From contig NC_009663.1 of assembly GCF_000010345.1 (NCBI RefSeq), forward strand, positions 2,356,001 through 2,420,000: DNA of 64,000 bases, given 5' to 3'. How positions within the stretch are numbered: the first letter of the stretch is position 1; every line of letters begins with the position of its first letter. Positions 1-8,924 of the stretch are shown here, one piece after another. Under the pieces are notes generated by a model. The model had not been told where the DNA came from. It ran no database searches and saw nothing but the letters and a program-made list of their open reading frames with translations. Both the position numbers and the translations under genes were made by a program. The DNA comes from Sulfurovum sp. NBC37-1. GTDB lineage: Bacteria; Campylobacterota; Campylobacteria; Campylobacterales; Sulfurovaceae.

Positions 1-1668
1 GACTTTGAACATCGCGTAAGTGGCTCCCACAAGCAGCAGATAGAGCAGAAGTACGACCACCCAGCCGCGTATCAGTACTTTGAGTATTTTTTCATAAACG
101 TTTTTCAGTGACTCAAGGGCATTGTTGAACGCCCGAAAGAAAAAATTCTTCTCCCCTTCATGCGGGCGCAGGATCATTGCGGCAAGCGCGGGTGAAAGTG
201 TCAGCGCCACGACGGCTGAGATAAGCACGGAAAAAGAGATGGTCATCGCGAACTGCTGGTAGAGTGCCCCGGAAATACCCGGAATGAATGTGACGGGCAC
301 AAAGACCGCCAGCAGGACAAGCGTAGTCGAGACGATCGGCGCGAAGATCTCTTTCATCGCCGTGACCGTCGCCTCTTTGACAGAGATACCCGGATGCTTC
401 TCCAGGTTGGCCTCTACATTCTCTACCACAAGAATGGCATCATCCACCACGATACCGATGGCGAGGATGAGTCCGAAAAGCGTCAGCGTGTTGATGCTGA
501 AACCGGCGATGAACAGGACGGCAAAGGTACCGATGAGCGAAACAGGGATGGCCACGGCGGGAATGATGGTCGCCCGGAAGGACTGCAGAAAGAGATAGAC
601 CACGAGCAGGACCAGCAGCAGCGCTTCAAAAAGCGTCTTGACCACTTCATCGATGGAAACTTCAACGAACTTCGTCGTATCGTATGTGGCGGCGAGCTTT
701 ATCTCTTTGGGAAAGCGTTTTTGCAGACTTGCCAGCTTCGCTTTGACACGCTGTGCAACATCAAGGGCATTGGCATCGGGAAGCTGGAAAATACCGAGTT
801 GTGCGCTGGGCTTTCCGTTGAGACGCGCCGAACTGATGTAACTCTCGGAACCAAGCTCCACCCTGGCGATGTCACGCAGGTAGATCTTCGAACCGTCCTC
901 GTTCTCACGTATGATGATCTGTTTGAACTCCTTGGCTGAATTCAGACGCGTCTTCGCCACCAGTGTATACTGGTACTTTGTCTGTGCGGAGAGTGCCGTA
1001 TCGCCAATGGTCCCCAGAGAGACCTGAAGGTTCTGCTCCTTGATTGCCTGTGTGATCTCTTTGAGCGTCACGCCCAGGGCCGAGAGCTTGTCCGGATTGA
1101 GCCAGACACGCATGGCATAGCGGCGTTCCCCAAAATTCACGACATCCGAGACCCCGTCGATACGCTTCAGCTCATCGACGATATTGAGCGAAGCGAAGTT
1201 GGAAAGGTAGAGTGCGTCATGCTGCGGGTTCGAGGACTGTACGGAAATGATCTGCAGCATCGAAGAGGAGAGTTTTTTGGTACTGACCCCTTTTTGCGTC
1301 ACTTCCACAGGCAGTGTCGGCATCGCCAGTGCGACACGGTTCTGCACATCGACGGTCGCCAGGTCCAGGTTTCGGGAAAGATCGAAATAGACCTTGATCT
1401 TGGACGTACCGTCCGATGAAGAGGAGGACTCCATATAGATCATCCCCTCCGTACCGTTGAGCTGCTCTTCTATGGGTGCGGTGACGGTCTTTTCGACCAC
1501 TTCCGCCGAACCACCCGGATAGTTCGCGCTCACCTGTACAGTAGGCGGAACGATCTGAGGGAACTGTGCCACGGGCAGGATGTTCAGAGCAATGAGTCCC
1601 ACAATGACGATGAAAATGGAGATGACCATCGCCACAACGGGGCGCTTTATGAAGAAAACGGAGAACAT
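1..1668 (-). CDS. RND multidrug efflux transporter, AcrB/HAE1 type (partial)
   Basis: Inner-membrane proton-driven pump of a tripartite efflux system, exporting hydrophobic compounds with a membrane-fusion protein and an outer-membrane channel. Reading the minus strand from the ATG at 1668-1666 gives an open frame to the window edge (about 556 codons of the usual 1,030 or so). It starts MFSVFFIKRPV, the typical HAE1 N-terminus, followed by the first membrane helix and the periplasmic porter domain (LPVAQFPQIVPP, YPGGSAEVVE). The ATG overlaps the stop of the upstream fusion-protein gene by one base (TAATG), so the two are translationally coupled. The C-terminal half is outside the window. Family assignment is secure; the substrate cannot be told from sequence. 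Confidence 0.93.
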   Translation of the reverse strand, partial: MFSVFFIKRPVVAMVISIFIVIVGLIALNILPVAQFPQIVPPTVQVSANYPGGSAEVVEKTVTAPIEEQLNGTEGMIYMESSSSSDGTSKIKVYFDLSRNLDLATVDVQNRVALAMPTLPVEVTQKGVSTKKLSSSMLQIISVQSSNPQHDALYLSNFASLNIVDELKRIDGVSDVVNFGERRYAMRVWLNPDKLSALGVTLKEITQAIKEQNLQVSLGTIGDTALSAQTKYQYTLVAKTRLNSAKEFKQIIIRENEDGSKIYLRDIARVELGSESYISSARLNGKPSAQLGIFQLPDANALDVAQRVKAKLASLQKRFPKEIKLAATYDTTKFVEVSIDEVVKTLFEALLLVLLVVYLFLQSFRATIIPAVAIPVSLIGTFAVLFIAGFSINTLTLFGLILAIGIVVDDAILVVENVEANLEKHPGISVKEATVTAMKEIFAPIVSTTLVLLAVFVPVTFIPGISGALYQQFAMTISFSVLISAVVALTLSPALAAMILRPHEGEKNFFFRAFNNALESLKNVYEKILKVLIRGWVVVLLLYLLLVGATYAMFKV

Positions 1669-2804
1669 TACTTCACGGTCTTTTTGATGGGATTGGGCAC
1701 TTCTTCGGGTGCCACTTTACTGCCTTCGGTCAATCCGCTGAAGACGCCGACCACGACGCGGTCGCCTTCTTTGAGCGTGTCGCCCACCAGCACGAGTTCG
1801 TTGGTCGAGAAGACAGGTTTGATATGTTTGATGCGTATCGTGTCGTTCGCATCCACCAGCTGTACGAAACGTCCCAGCTGGTCCTGGGAGATCTGGTCGG
1901 GATGGACGGCAAGTACTTTGTAATTGCCTATAAAGAGGTCTATCTCCACGAAGCTGCCCGGGAATACCAGCCCTTTGCGGTTGTCGACCACGGCGCGCAT
2001 GGCCACTGTTCCCGTCGAGGCATTGGAGATATTGTCGATGAAGTCTATCTGCCCCTCCAGCTTCTCGGCAACAGCGGCATTGTCTTTCTGGTGCACCAAT
2101 ACTTTCGGTTTTTGTGTCTGTGCATACTTCTTGAGCAATGCCACTTCCTGCGCACTGGGATTGAAGTTGACATAAAGCTTGTCCGACTGGACGATCTTCG
2201 TAAGCACATCACCGGCTTTGACGATGTTGCCCGTCAGTATCAGAGGCTTTCCGATCTGCCCGTCGATGCTGGCCCGGATATCACAGTATTCCAGGTTGAG
2301 CTCTGCCCTCTCAAGTGCCGCCTTATCTGCCTTTATCGTCGCTTCAAGCTGCTTGAGCGTAGCGGTCAGTTCATCGAGTTTCTCGCGCGGTGCCAGCTGT
2401 TCCCTGACCAGCGGAGTATAGCGTTTCACATTGGCTTTGGCCAGTGCATAAGAGGCTTTGTCCTTTTGCAGTACGGCATTTTTCTGGTCCCATACCGCCT
2501 GGTATTCACTCTTGTCTATACTGAAAAGAAGGTCATTTTTTTTGACCTGCTGTCCCGGTTTGAAATGATATGCTTTCAGTTCACCCGTAACACGGCTGAT
2601 GACATCGACCTCATTGATCGCCTGTGTCTTCCCGGTAAAGTGTATCCATATGGGATAATTCTCTTTTTTTAGGGTATGCACCTTGACCGGTGTCGGAGGC
2701 AGATCGATTGCCTGTGTCTGCGTAGCGCTCTCTTTGCTGCATCCGCCAAGCAGCAGCACAATGATGCTCCACAGTACTATTGCCCTGTTGCGTGAAGTGA
2801 ACAT
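1668..2804 (-). CDS. Efflux RND periplasmic adaptor (membrane fusion lipoprotein), AcrA family
   Basis: Periplasmic adaptor that links the RND pump to an outer-membrane channel. The 378-aa protein starts with a lipoprotein signal (LLLGGC lipobox, Cys about residue 22), so it is probably anchored in the inner membrane by lipid. After it come the barrel-sandwich half (VDVISRVTGELKAYHFKPGQ), a coiled-coil hairpin rich in Ala/Lys/Glu (about 95-165), the second lipoyl half (CDIRASIDGQIGKP) and a beta-barrel. The length matches the AcrA/MexA family. An AAGGA ribosome site precedes the ATG. It is the first gene of the pair with the pump gene, overlapping it by one base. No outer-membrane channel gene is visible upstream. 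Confidence 0.93.
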   Translation of the reverse strand: MFTSRNRAIVLWSIIVLLLGGCSKESATQTQAIDLPPTPVKVHTLKKENYPIWIHFTGKTQAINEVDVISRVTGELKAYHFKPGQQVKKNDLLFSIDKSEYQAVWDQKNAVLQKDKASYALAKANVKRYTPLVREQLAPREKLDELTATLKQLEATIKADKAALERAELNLEYCDIRASIDGQIGKPLILTGNIVKAGDVLTKIVQSDKLYVNFNPSAQEVALLKKYAQTQKPKVLVHQKDNAAVAEKLEGQIDFIDNISNASTGTVAMRAVVDNRKGLVFPGSFVEIDLFIGNYKVLAVHPDQISQDQLGRFVQLVDANDTIRIKHIKPVFSTNELVLVGDTLKEGDRVVVGVFSGLTEGSKVAPEEVPNPIKKTVK

Positions 2805-2864
2805 GGATTTCCTTAGTCAAGGGGTTGAATGAAGCATATTCTACCATAACAATCTACAAACCGT

Positions 2865-3281
2865 TCATTGCGCGGGCTTGTCCGTGATCGTGATACTGTT
2901 CTTTGTTTTGATACTGCTTTTTCGTTTATCAAATGCCTTGAGCTCTTTTTCGTTCTTCTCTTTAAGCTCTTTACGCAGATGCACATACTCTTTCTCTTTG
3001 AGTTCGGCGATCTCTTTTTCAAGCTGGTCAATGTAGGCGTTCAGCTCATCGATCATCTCCTTGTACTTGTCACAGCTCTCGTAATTGTTGTTGATGACTC
3101 TGTTGTCAACAAAAGCCGTATCAACATACGGCCTGACTATAGGTCTCTCTATAGGACGTTCAGGCTCGATAGGGTGTACAGGCCGTAACGGGATCAGAGG
3201 TCTTTTGTGCGCAGTTACATCTGCATGGGATACGATGGTCATACTCCCCACAAGGAGTAATAAAAATAGAAATGCTTTCAT
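2865..3281 (-). CDS. Small secreted coiled-coil protein, unknown function
   Basis: 138-aa protein not recognised as a named family. Visible features are a Sec signal peptide (MKAFLFLLLLVGSM, cleavage probably after SHA), a short Pro/Arg-rich stretch (about 28-50, repeating R-P-I), then a Lys/Glu heptad region (about 75-125, DELNAYIDQLEKEIAELKEK) that should form a coiled coil, and a basic tail. It is likely periplasmic or surface associated. It lies between the efflux genes and tRNA-Ala(GGC), all on the same strand, but the gap to each is too large to call an operon. Confidence 0.6.
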   Translation of the reverse strand: MKAFLFLLLLVGSMTIVSHADVTAHKRPLIPLRPVHPIEPERPIERPIVRPYVDTAFVDNRVINNNYESCDKYKEMIDELNAYIDQLEKEIAELKEKEYVHLRKELKEKNEKELKAFDKRKSSIKTKNSITITDKPAQ

Positions 3282-3365
3282 GCATAATGCCTTCTTTTGG
3301 ATATTGTCAGGATTATTATATCAAATTACAGAAAGAAAATATGAATGGGGAAAATGTATAAGTGA

Positions 3366-3441
3366 TGGTGGAGACTATCGGGATCGAACCGACGACCTCT
3401 TCGCTGCCAGCGAAGCGCTCTCCCAGCTGAGCTAAGCCCCC
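3366..3441 (-). tRNA. tRNA-Ala(GGC)
   Basis: 76-nt cloverleaf on the minus strand with CCA encoded. The 5' end GGGGGCTTAGCTCAG gives a standard acceptor and D arm, the anticodon loop reads CTGGCAG (anticodon GGC), and the T arm contains GGTTCGATCCC. It is separate from the tRNA-Ala(TGC) of the rRNA operon and decodes GCC/GCU. Confidence 0.97.
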
Positions 3442-3503
3442 AAAAATAAGGTGAAAAGGATTTTAGCATAAGATGGATAAAATATTACCCATCTTATTCA
3501 TTT

Positions 3504-3785
3504 TTATGAACGTTCCGTGATTTCAAGCAGGTGATAGCCGAACTGTGTCTTGACCGGACCGTGTACGATACCAACCTCATCGTTGAATACCACTTTGTCG
3601 AACTCGGGCACCATCTGTCCCTGTGAAAAAGTTCCCAATTCGCCGCCTCTTGCGCCTGAAGGGCAGGTCGAATACTCTTTCGCTGCTGCTTCGAATGTGG
3701 TCTCACCCGAATTGATCTTCTCTTTGAGTTCTTTGCATAACGCTTCATCATTCACCAGAATATGTCTTGCACTTGCTGTTGCCAT
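3504..3785 (-). CDS. Parvulin-type peptidyl-prolyl cis-trans isomerase
   Basis: 93-aa single-domain parvulin, catalysing cis/trans isomerisation of X-Pro bonds. The fold signatures are all present: ARHILV at the N-terminus (active-site His of strand 1), FEAAAKEYSTCPSGARGGELGTF in the middle (split here as family motif about residues 30-52) and FGYHLLEI at the C-terminus with the second His. There is no signal peptide, so it is cytoplasmic, like E. coli PpiC. A clear AAGGAG site lies before the ATG. It is a stand-alone gene upstream of dnaG on the same strand. Confidence 0.93.
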   Translation of the reverse strand: MATASARHILVNDEALCKELKEKINSGETTFEAAAKEYSTCPSGARGGELGTFSQGQMVPEFDKVVFNDEVGIVHGPVKTQFGYHLLEITERS

Positions 3786-3865
3786 TGTGTCTCCTTTTGA
3801 ATATAGTTAAGTTGAAATAGTATGACAATAATGCTTTGAATCAAAGCATTATTTGAGAAATCACT

Positions 3866-5518
3866 TTAATTGCCTTCAAAAGCGACCAGTTCACCACGTT
3901 TGAGCCTCGGGATAATATCGGTCTTTATTTTCCGTATCAGAAAACTCTTTTTCTCGAACGGGATGGTCTGGTCAGCCACGATATGTTTGAGTTTCATATC
4001 GTAGTGCTTGATCAGGAAGTTTCTCAGTACGCCCTGCAGTTCCGCTTCATCCATCACTTGGAAGGTATCGTCTACCGCAAGTCCCATCAGATGCGGATAT
4101 TCTTTCTCTCCGCTGATCAGCGCCGAGAACATGGCGGCATATCCACCAAACATATTGACATCGATGACATCGAGTACCGAATCGATCAGTTCGGGTTTTT
4201 CCAGCAGTGTTTTCAGTATGCTCAACTGTGCTACGTCATCTCTTTTTTGGGAAAAACTCTCTTTGGCCCTGCCCGGCTGCGTCTGTTTCCCGAACAGTGC
4301 GGGAGACACTCCCAGCAGTGTCGCAGCCATAGGAATATAGGCATCCTTGATGATCTGGCTCAGACCGTCGAGGAACTGTTTGGCAGCTCCGAATGCCGCC
4401 TCTTTGGCACGCGGATCATGTAGATCATAGGCATAGATCGTTTTTTCGAGCACAAAGGGGATGAGCGGTTTGGCTTCACGCAAGAGTTTGGCGACCGCTT
4501 CACTCTGTCCTTTCGCAATGAGGTCAGCAGGATCCTGTCCGTCAGGGAAAAGGACCACTCCGCCGTCAAAACCCGAAACACTCAGCATTTGTGCCGCTTT
4601 CAGTGCCGCAGCCACACCGGCCTTGTCTCCATCATAAGCAAGAATAACTTTGGGATCACCTTTTCTGAGCAGAGGCAGGTGCTCCGCCGTCAGTGCCGTA
4701 CCCAATGTAGCCACTGCTTCGGTAAAACCTGCCTGATGGAACATTACGACATCGAGGTAGCCTTCACAGACGATTAGCTTTTTATTTTTATAAATGCTCT
4801 CTTTTGCCAGGTCATACCCGTAGAGCAGGCGGGACTTGTTAAAAAGTTTGGTCTGCGGCGAATTGATATACTTTGCCGGATGGTTAGTGATCGTACGTCC
4901 TCCAAAACCGACGGCCCCGCCGCTGGTAGAGTATATGGGAAAAGTAATACGTTCCACCAGACGGGCATAGTACCTTCCCCCCTCCCCCTGCGCAAGAATG
5001 CCCGCTTCCACCGCTTGGGGAAGAGGCAGTAATGCAGAATTGAGGAAATTGATCACGGAATTACCGTCGGGGACATACCCGATACCGAAACGCTGAATGG
5101 AACTCTGGGCGATCCCTCTGTCCAGAAGATACTGTTTGGCCGTAGGATTGTTCTCCAGGTTTTTGACATACCAGGTCTGTATGGTCTCGAGTACACGTTT
5201 GGCATCGGAATAGTCCGAAGACCCTTTGGTGTAGTTGAGTGAAAAGTTGTACATCGATGCCAGTTTTTCGATCGCTTCAGGGTAAGAGAGTTTCTCCAGT
5301 TCCATCACGAACTTGATACTGTCTCCCCCAACGCCGCAACCAAAACAGTGGTAGATCTGCTTGCTGGGGCTCACGACAAAAGAGGGGGTCTTCTCTCCGT
5401 GAAAAGGACAGTTGGCCTTGTAGTTCGCACCGGCTTTTTTCAGCTCTATAAAGTTTCCTATTACATCAACGATATCGATACTGTTCTTGAGGGATTCGAT
5501 GGAGGCATTATCGATCAT
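3866..5518 (-). CDS. dnaG: DNA primase DnaG
   Basis: Synthesises RNA primers for lagging-strand replication at the fork. The 550-aa protein has the three standard parts: an N-terminal zinc-binding domain (CPFHGEKTPSF and YHCFGCG, CHC2 type, about residues 38-64), the catalytic core with TOPRIM motifs (IVCEGYLDV with the metal-binding Glu, and LAYDGDKAG with the DxD), and a C-terminal helicase-interaction domain from about 420 that is poorly conserved, as usual. The length is typical for Campylobacterota. The start ATG gives the canonical MIDNASIESLK N-terminus. Confidence 0.97.
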   Translation of the reverse strand: MIDNASIESLKNSIDIVDVIGNFIELKKAGANYKANCPFHGEKTPSFVVSPSKQIYHCFGCGVGGDSIKFVMELEKLSYPEAIEKLASMYNFSLNYTKGSSDYSDAKRVLETIQTWYVKNLENNPTAKQYLLDRGIAQSSIQRFGIGYVPDGNSVINFLNSALLPLPQAVEAGILAQGEGGRYYARLVERITFPIYSTSGGAVGFGGRTITNHPAKYINSPQTKLFNKSRLLYGYDLAKESIYKNKKLIVCEGYLDVVMFHQAGFTEAVATLGTALTAEHLPLLRKGDPKVILAYDGDKAGVAAALKAAQMLSVSGFDGGVVLFPDGQDPADLIAKGQSEAVAKLLREAKPLIPFVLEKTIYAYDLHDPRAKEAAFGAAKQFLDGLSQIIKDAYIPMAATLLGVSPALFGKQTQPGRAKESFSQKRDDVAQLSILKTLLEKPELIDSVLDVIDVNMFGGYAAMFSALISGEKEYPHLMGLAVDDTFQVMDEAELQGVLRNFLIKHYDMKLKHIVADQTIPFEKKSFLIRKIKTDIIPRLKRGELVAFEGN

Positions 5519-5675
5519 AATGTATCCATTCTTGCCAAGGGCGAAGCTTCAGTGAGAGGAATGGGTACGAGGCTCTGCCTTGTACGCAGGAGAAAAAAAG
5601 GTAAGCGTTATCTATCATAATGGTATTATATCTAATTTGATATAATCCAAGGATTGAATAACACAAAGGCCTCTT

Positions 5676-6719
5676 TTGGAAACGATATTACCGGCATACA
5701 ACGATCCGCTGTTCAGTATCCTGCTGATCATCGTCATTGCACTGATCATCTCCGTTGTCACCTATGCCTGGGGCCTCTACAAACAGCAGAAAGAAGAAGG
5801 GAACCTGCTGAAGTTCCTTGACAAGTTCGATAGTTCGGAGTGTTCTCTCGACACGGACGATATGCCATTTGAAGAGCATATGTTCAAACCGCTCACGCTG
5901 CTTGCCAAAGCCTTCGAGAATTCGGGGGAATACCATAAGGCGATCAACATCTATCTCTATATCATCAAACATATCGACGATGACCTTGCAAAAATGGAAC
6001 TGATGGAGAGACTGGGGAATACTTATCTGCATGCCGGTTTTCTTGAACGAGCACGGTCGATCTATACGGAGATACTCAGGAAGCGCCCACGTAATATCAA
6101 AGTGCTTTATGAGCTCGGGGTCGTCTATGAAATGATGCACCAATACGACAAGGCGCAGGAGATCATCGAACCGCTCAATACCCTGGGTGAGGACACCCAT
6201 ACCCTCAGCAAATTCCTTGAACTCTCCGCCCTGACATCGAACAAACTGCTCGATACGGATGAGAAGATTGCCGCACTGAAAAAAATACTTGAAGAGGAAC
6301 CGAAACTCTATCGGCAGATCGTCGATACCCTGCTCAAACTCGATACCACGGAAGCCTGGAAGATCATCGATCCGGCACGCATCGGGGAGATGATCGACAT
6401 CCTCTGGTTCTTACCGAATTCACAAGTCGATTTGGATATAATCACATCCGATGAGAGGCTCAGTACCCTCTACTACGCCAAAGGGTACCTGCAGAAGCCA
6501 TCGCTCCATAGCGGTATCTTCGCGGTGGATATGCTGGCGACGGCCAGAGAGAATGGATTTGAGGATGGGGACCTTCTCTTCTCCTACCTCTGCAAAAAAT
6601 GTAAACAGAGCTATCCGGTATCCTTCAAACGGTGTCCGAACTGTATGGCGATAAACTCTGTGGAAGTGGAAGAAAAGATTGCAAAAGCAAGCCCGAAAAC
6701 AGATTACTCTCTACTCTGA
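5676..6719 (+). CDS. LapB-like TPR protein with N-terminal membrane anchor and C-terminal zinc ribbon
   Basis: Resembles LapB/YciM, the inner-membrane adaptor that in E. coli tunes LPS synthesis by presenting LpxC to FtsH. The order of parts is the same: one N-terminal transmembrane helix (about residues 12-33), TPR-like helical repeats facing the cytoplasm (about 60-260, with EYHKAINIYLYI and ERARSIYTEILRK), and a C-terminal rubredoxin-like metal site with two CxxC pairs (LCKKCKQSYP and KRCPNCMA, about 310-330). The start used is TTG at 5676, with only a weak ribosome site. It overlaps rnhA by 41 bases, so it is the first gene of a run through DUF945. The same role in this lineage is inferred. 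Confidence 0.8.
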   Translation: METILPAYNDPLFSILLIIVIALIISVVTYAWGLYKQQKEEGNLLKFLDKFDSSECSLDTDDMPFEEHMFKPLTLLAKAFENSGEYHKAINIYLYIIKHIDDDLAKMELMERLGNTYLHAGFLERARSIYTEILRKRPRNIKVLYELGVVYEMMHQYDKAQEIIEPLNTLGEDTHTLSKFLELSALTSNKLLDTDEKIAALKKILEEEPKLYRQIVDTLLKLDTTEAWKIIDPARIGEMIDILWFLPNSQVDLDIITSDERLSTLYYAKGYLQKPSLHSGIFAVDMLATARENGFEDGDLLFSYLCKKCKQSYPVSFKRCPNCMAINSVEVEEKIAKASPKTDYSLL

Positions 6720-7122
6720 CGGATCGAGCCTCGGAAATCCGGGGCCGGGAGGATACGGCGGCATACTGGAGTATAAAGGCTCACGCAAAGAGTACTTTGG
6801 CGGAGAAGAAGAAACAACGAACAACCGTATGGAACTCCGAGGGGTCATCGAGGGGCTGAAACTGCTCAAAGAACCCTGCGACGTGGAAGTCGTCTCAGAC
6901 AGCTCTTACGTAGTCAAAGCGATCAACGAATGGCTGGAGAGCTGGATCAGAAGGGACTTCAAGAAGGTCAAGAACGTCGATCTGTGGAAAGCCTACATTG
7001 AAGCCGCCGCACCGCATCATGTGCACGGCACCTGGGTACGCGGGCATGACGGACACCCTGAGAATGAACGCTGCGACGAACTGGCACGCAATGAGGCAGA
7101 ACGCATCAAGGCTTCCCTGTAG
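6679..7122 (+). CDS. rnhA: Ribonuclease HI
   Basis: Degrades RNA in RNA-DNA hybrids (primers, R-loops). The 147-aa protein has the DEDD metal site: [17 protein letters not shown] (first Asp), NNRMELRGV (Glu), VVSDSSYVV (Asp) and the C-terminal [15 protein letters not shown] (His loop and last Asp). The frame is open from a TTG at 6679 inside the 3' end of the lapB-like gene, with GGAAG upstream; no in-frame ATG fits, because the first catalytic strand begins nine codons later. A second RNase H (rnhB) is encoded 3 kb away. Confidence 0.95.
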   Translation: MQKQARKQITLYSDGSSLGNPGPGGYGGILEYKGSRKEYFGGEEETTNNRMELRGVIEGLKLLKEPCDVEVVSDSSYVVKAINEWLESWIRRDFKKVKNVDLWKAYIEAAAPHHVHGTWVRGHDGHPENERCDELARNEAERIKASL

Positions 7123-7172
7123 CGTGGGCATCTCTTCTGTCCACGTTACGAAATTCAAAAAAAGGAAAAAAG

Positions 7173-7844
7173 ATGAACGATTACAGTCAACTTGAAAAAC
7201 GACTGAACTATACATTCAAGGACAAGCAATTGATTATTGAGGCTTTGACACACAAGAGTTACAAAAAGCCTTACAATAATGAGCGGCTTGAATTTCTGGG
7301 AGATGCCGTCCTTGACCTCATTGTAGGCGAGTATCTTTTCAAGAAATTCCCCAAGTCCGACGAAGGGATCCTCTCCAAGATACGGGCCTCACTTGTCAAT
7401 GAGAGTGGGTTTACACTTTTGGCGAGGAAGATAGATCTCGGCTCCTACATCTACCTCTCCCTTGCCGAAGAGAACAACAACGGAAGAGACAAGCCCTCCC
7501 TCCTTTCAAACGCCTTTGAAGCGATCATAGGGGCGGTTTACCTTGAAGCGGGTCTTGATACCGCCAAGGAGATCTCCATCAAACTGCTTGAAGAGTGTCA
7601 CCCCAAGATCGACCTTCAGAGCCTGTCAAAAGATTACAAGACCGCTTTACAGGAGTTGACACAGGCGACACACGCAGTCACGCCGGGCTACGAGATGCTC
7701 GGATCTTCCGGCCCCGACCACAAGAAAGAATTTGAGATCGCAGTCACGCTTGACAACAAGACCATTGCCACCGCCAAAGGGAAAAGCAAAAAAGACGCGC
7801 AGCAGAAAGCAGCGAAGATCGCATTGGAGGCACTCAAAAAATGA
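7173..7844 (+). CDS. rnc: Ribonuclease III
   Basis: Double-strand-specific endoribonuclease that processes rRNA precursors and structured mRNAs. The 223-aa protein has the catalytic signature [14 protein letters not shown] (about residues 36-49) with the acidic metal ligands, a second acidic site in [13 protein letters not shown], and a C-terminal double-stranded RNA-binding domain from about 150 ([29 protein letters not shown]). Length and domain order are standard. An AAAGGAAAAAAG site precedes the ATG, and the stop overlaps the aroC start (ATGA). Confidence 0.97.
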   Translation: MNDYSQLEKRLNYTFKDKQLIIEALTHKSYKKPYNNERLEFLGDAVLDLIVGEYLFKKFPKSDEGILSKIRASLVNESGFTLLARKIDLGSYIYLSLAEENNNGRDKPSLLSNAFEAIIGAVYLEAGLDTAKEISIKLLEECHPKIDLQSLSKDYKTALQELTQATHAVTPGYEMLGSSGPDHKKEFEIAVTLDNKTIATAKGKSKKDAQQKAAKIALEALKK

Positions 7845-8914
7845 ATACTTTTGGAAAAAAACTGACACTCACTACTTTTGGTGAATCCCATGGAAAAGCG
7901 ATCGGCTGTATACTTGACGGTGTTCCCGCTGGCCTTAGGATCGATGAAGCTTTTATCCAGTCTGAACTTGACAGGCGAAAACCCGGGAAAAGCAAACTGG
8001 AGACCGGACGCAAAGAAGACGACAAGGTCGAAATACTCTCGGGGGTCTTCGAAGGCCTGAGTACCGGTACCCCCATCGCGATGATCATCTTCAACACCAA
8101 CCAGAAATCCAAAGACTATGACAACGTCAAGGACCTTTTCCGTCCCGGGCATGCAGACTTCACCTATTTTCATAAGTACGGTATCAGGGACTACCGCGGC
8201 GGCGGGAGAAGTTCCGCCAGAGAGACCGCTGCGCGTGTGGCGGGAGGTGCCGTTGCCAAACTGATGCTAAAAGAGCTTGGAGTGGAGATACAGAGCGGGT
8301 TGTGTGAAGTGGACGGTATCAAAGGGAATGTACAGGATTTCGAGTATGCCAAAAGTTCCAAACTCTATGCACTCGACCCCGCTGTCGAAGCGGCACAGGA
8401 GGAGGCGATACTGACCGCCAAAGAGAACCATGATTCCGTGGGAGGAGTGGTTCTGACTACGGCAACCGGTGTACCCGTCGGGCTTGGCGAACCGCTCTAC
8501 TACAAGCTCGACGCGGTTCTGGCTGACGCAATGATGGGCATCAATGCCGCAAAAGCCGTTGAGATCGGTGACGGGGTTGCCAGCACCCATTTTAAGGGGT
8601 CACAGAACAATGACGAGATCACGCTTCAGGGATTCAAAAGCAACCATTCCGGCGGAACGCTGGGCGGTATCAGCAACGGTGACACGCTCATCGTCAAGAC
8701 CCACTTCAAGCCGACACCTTCCATCTTCCGCGAACAGCAGACCATCACCACGCACGATGAAGAGGTGGTATGCAACCTCAAAGGAAGACATGACCCCTGC
8801 GTCGCCATACGCGGCGCGGTGGTCTGTGAAGCGATGATGGCGCTCACGCTTGCCGATATGGCCCTGCTCAACATGGGCAAAAAGATGGATCACCTCAAAT
8901 GTATCTATGGTTAA
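7841..8914 (+). CDS. aroC: Chorismate synthase
   Basis: Last step of the shikimate pathway, converting 5-enolpyruvylshikimate-3-phosphate to chorismate with reduced FMN. The 357-aa protein carries the three classic signatures: [18 protein letters not shown] at the N-terminus, the [20 protein letters not shown] motif (about residues 125-145) and the [13 protein letters not shown] block (about 318-330). Its start overlaps the rnc stop by four bases (ATGA), so translation is coupled. A longer extension is excluded by the overlap and by the conserved [18 protein letters not shown] start. Confidence 0.97.
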   Translation: MNTFGKKLTLTTFGESHGKAIGCILDGVPAGLRIDEAFIQSELDRRKPGKSKLETGRKEDDKVEILSGVFEGLSTGTPIAMIIFNTNQKSKDYDNVKDLFRPGHADFTYFHKYGIRDYRGGGRSSARETAARVAGGAVAKLMLKELGVEIQSGLCEVDGIKGNVQDFEYAKSSKLYALDPAVEAAQEEAILTAKENHDSVGGVVLTTATGVPVGLGEPLYYKLDAVLADAMMGINAAKAVEIGDGVASTHFKGSQNNDEITLQGFKSNHSGGTLGGISNGDTLIVKTHFKPTPSIFREQQTITTHDEEVVCNLKGRHDPCVAIRGAVVCEAMMALTLADMALLNMGKKMDHLKCIYG

Positions 8915-8924
8915 GGGAAACAGC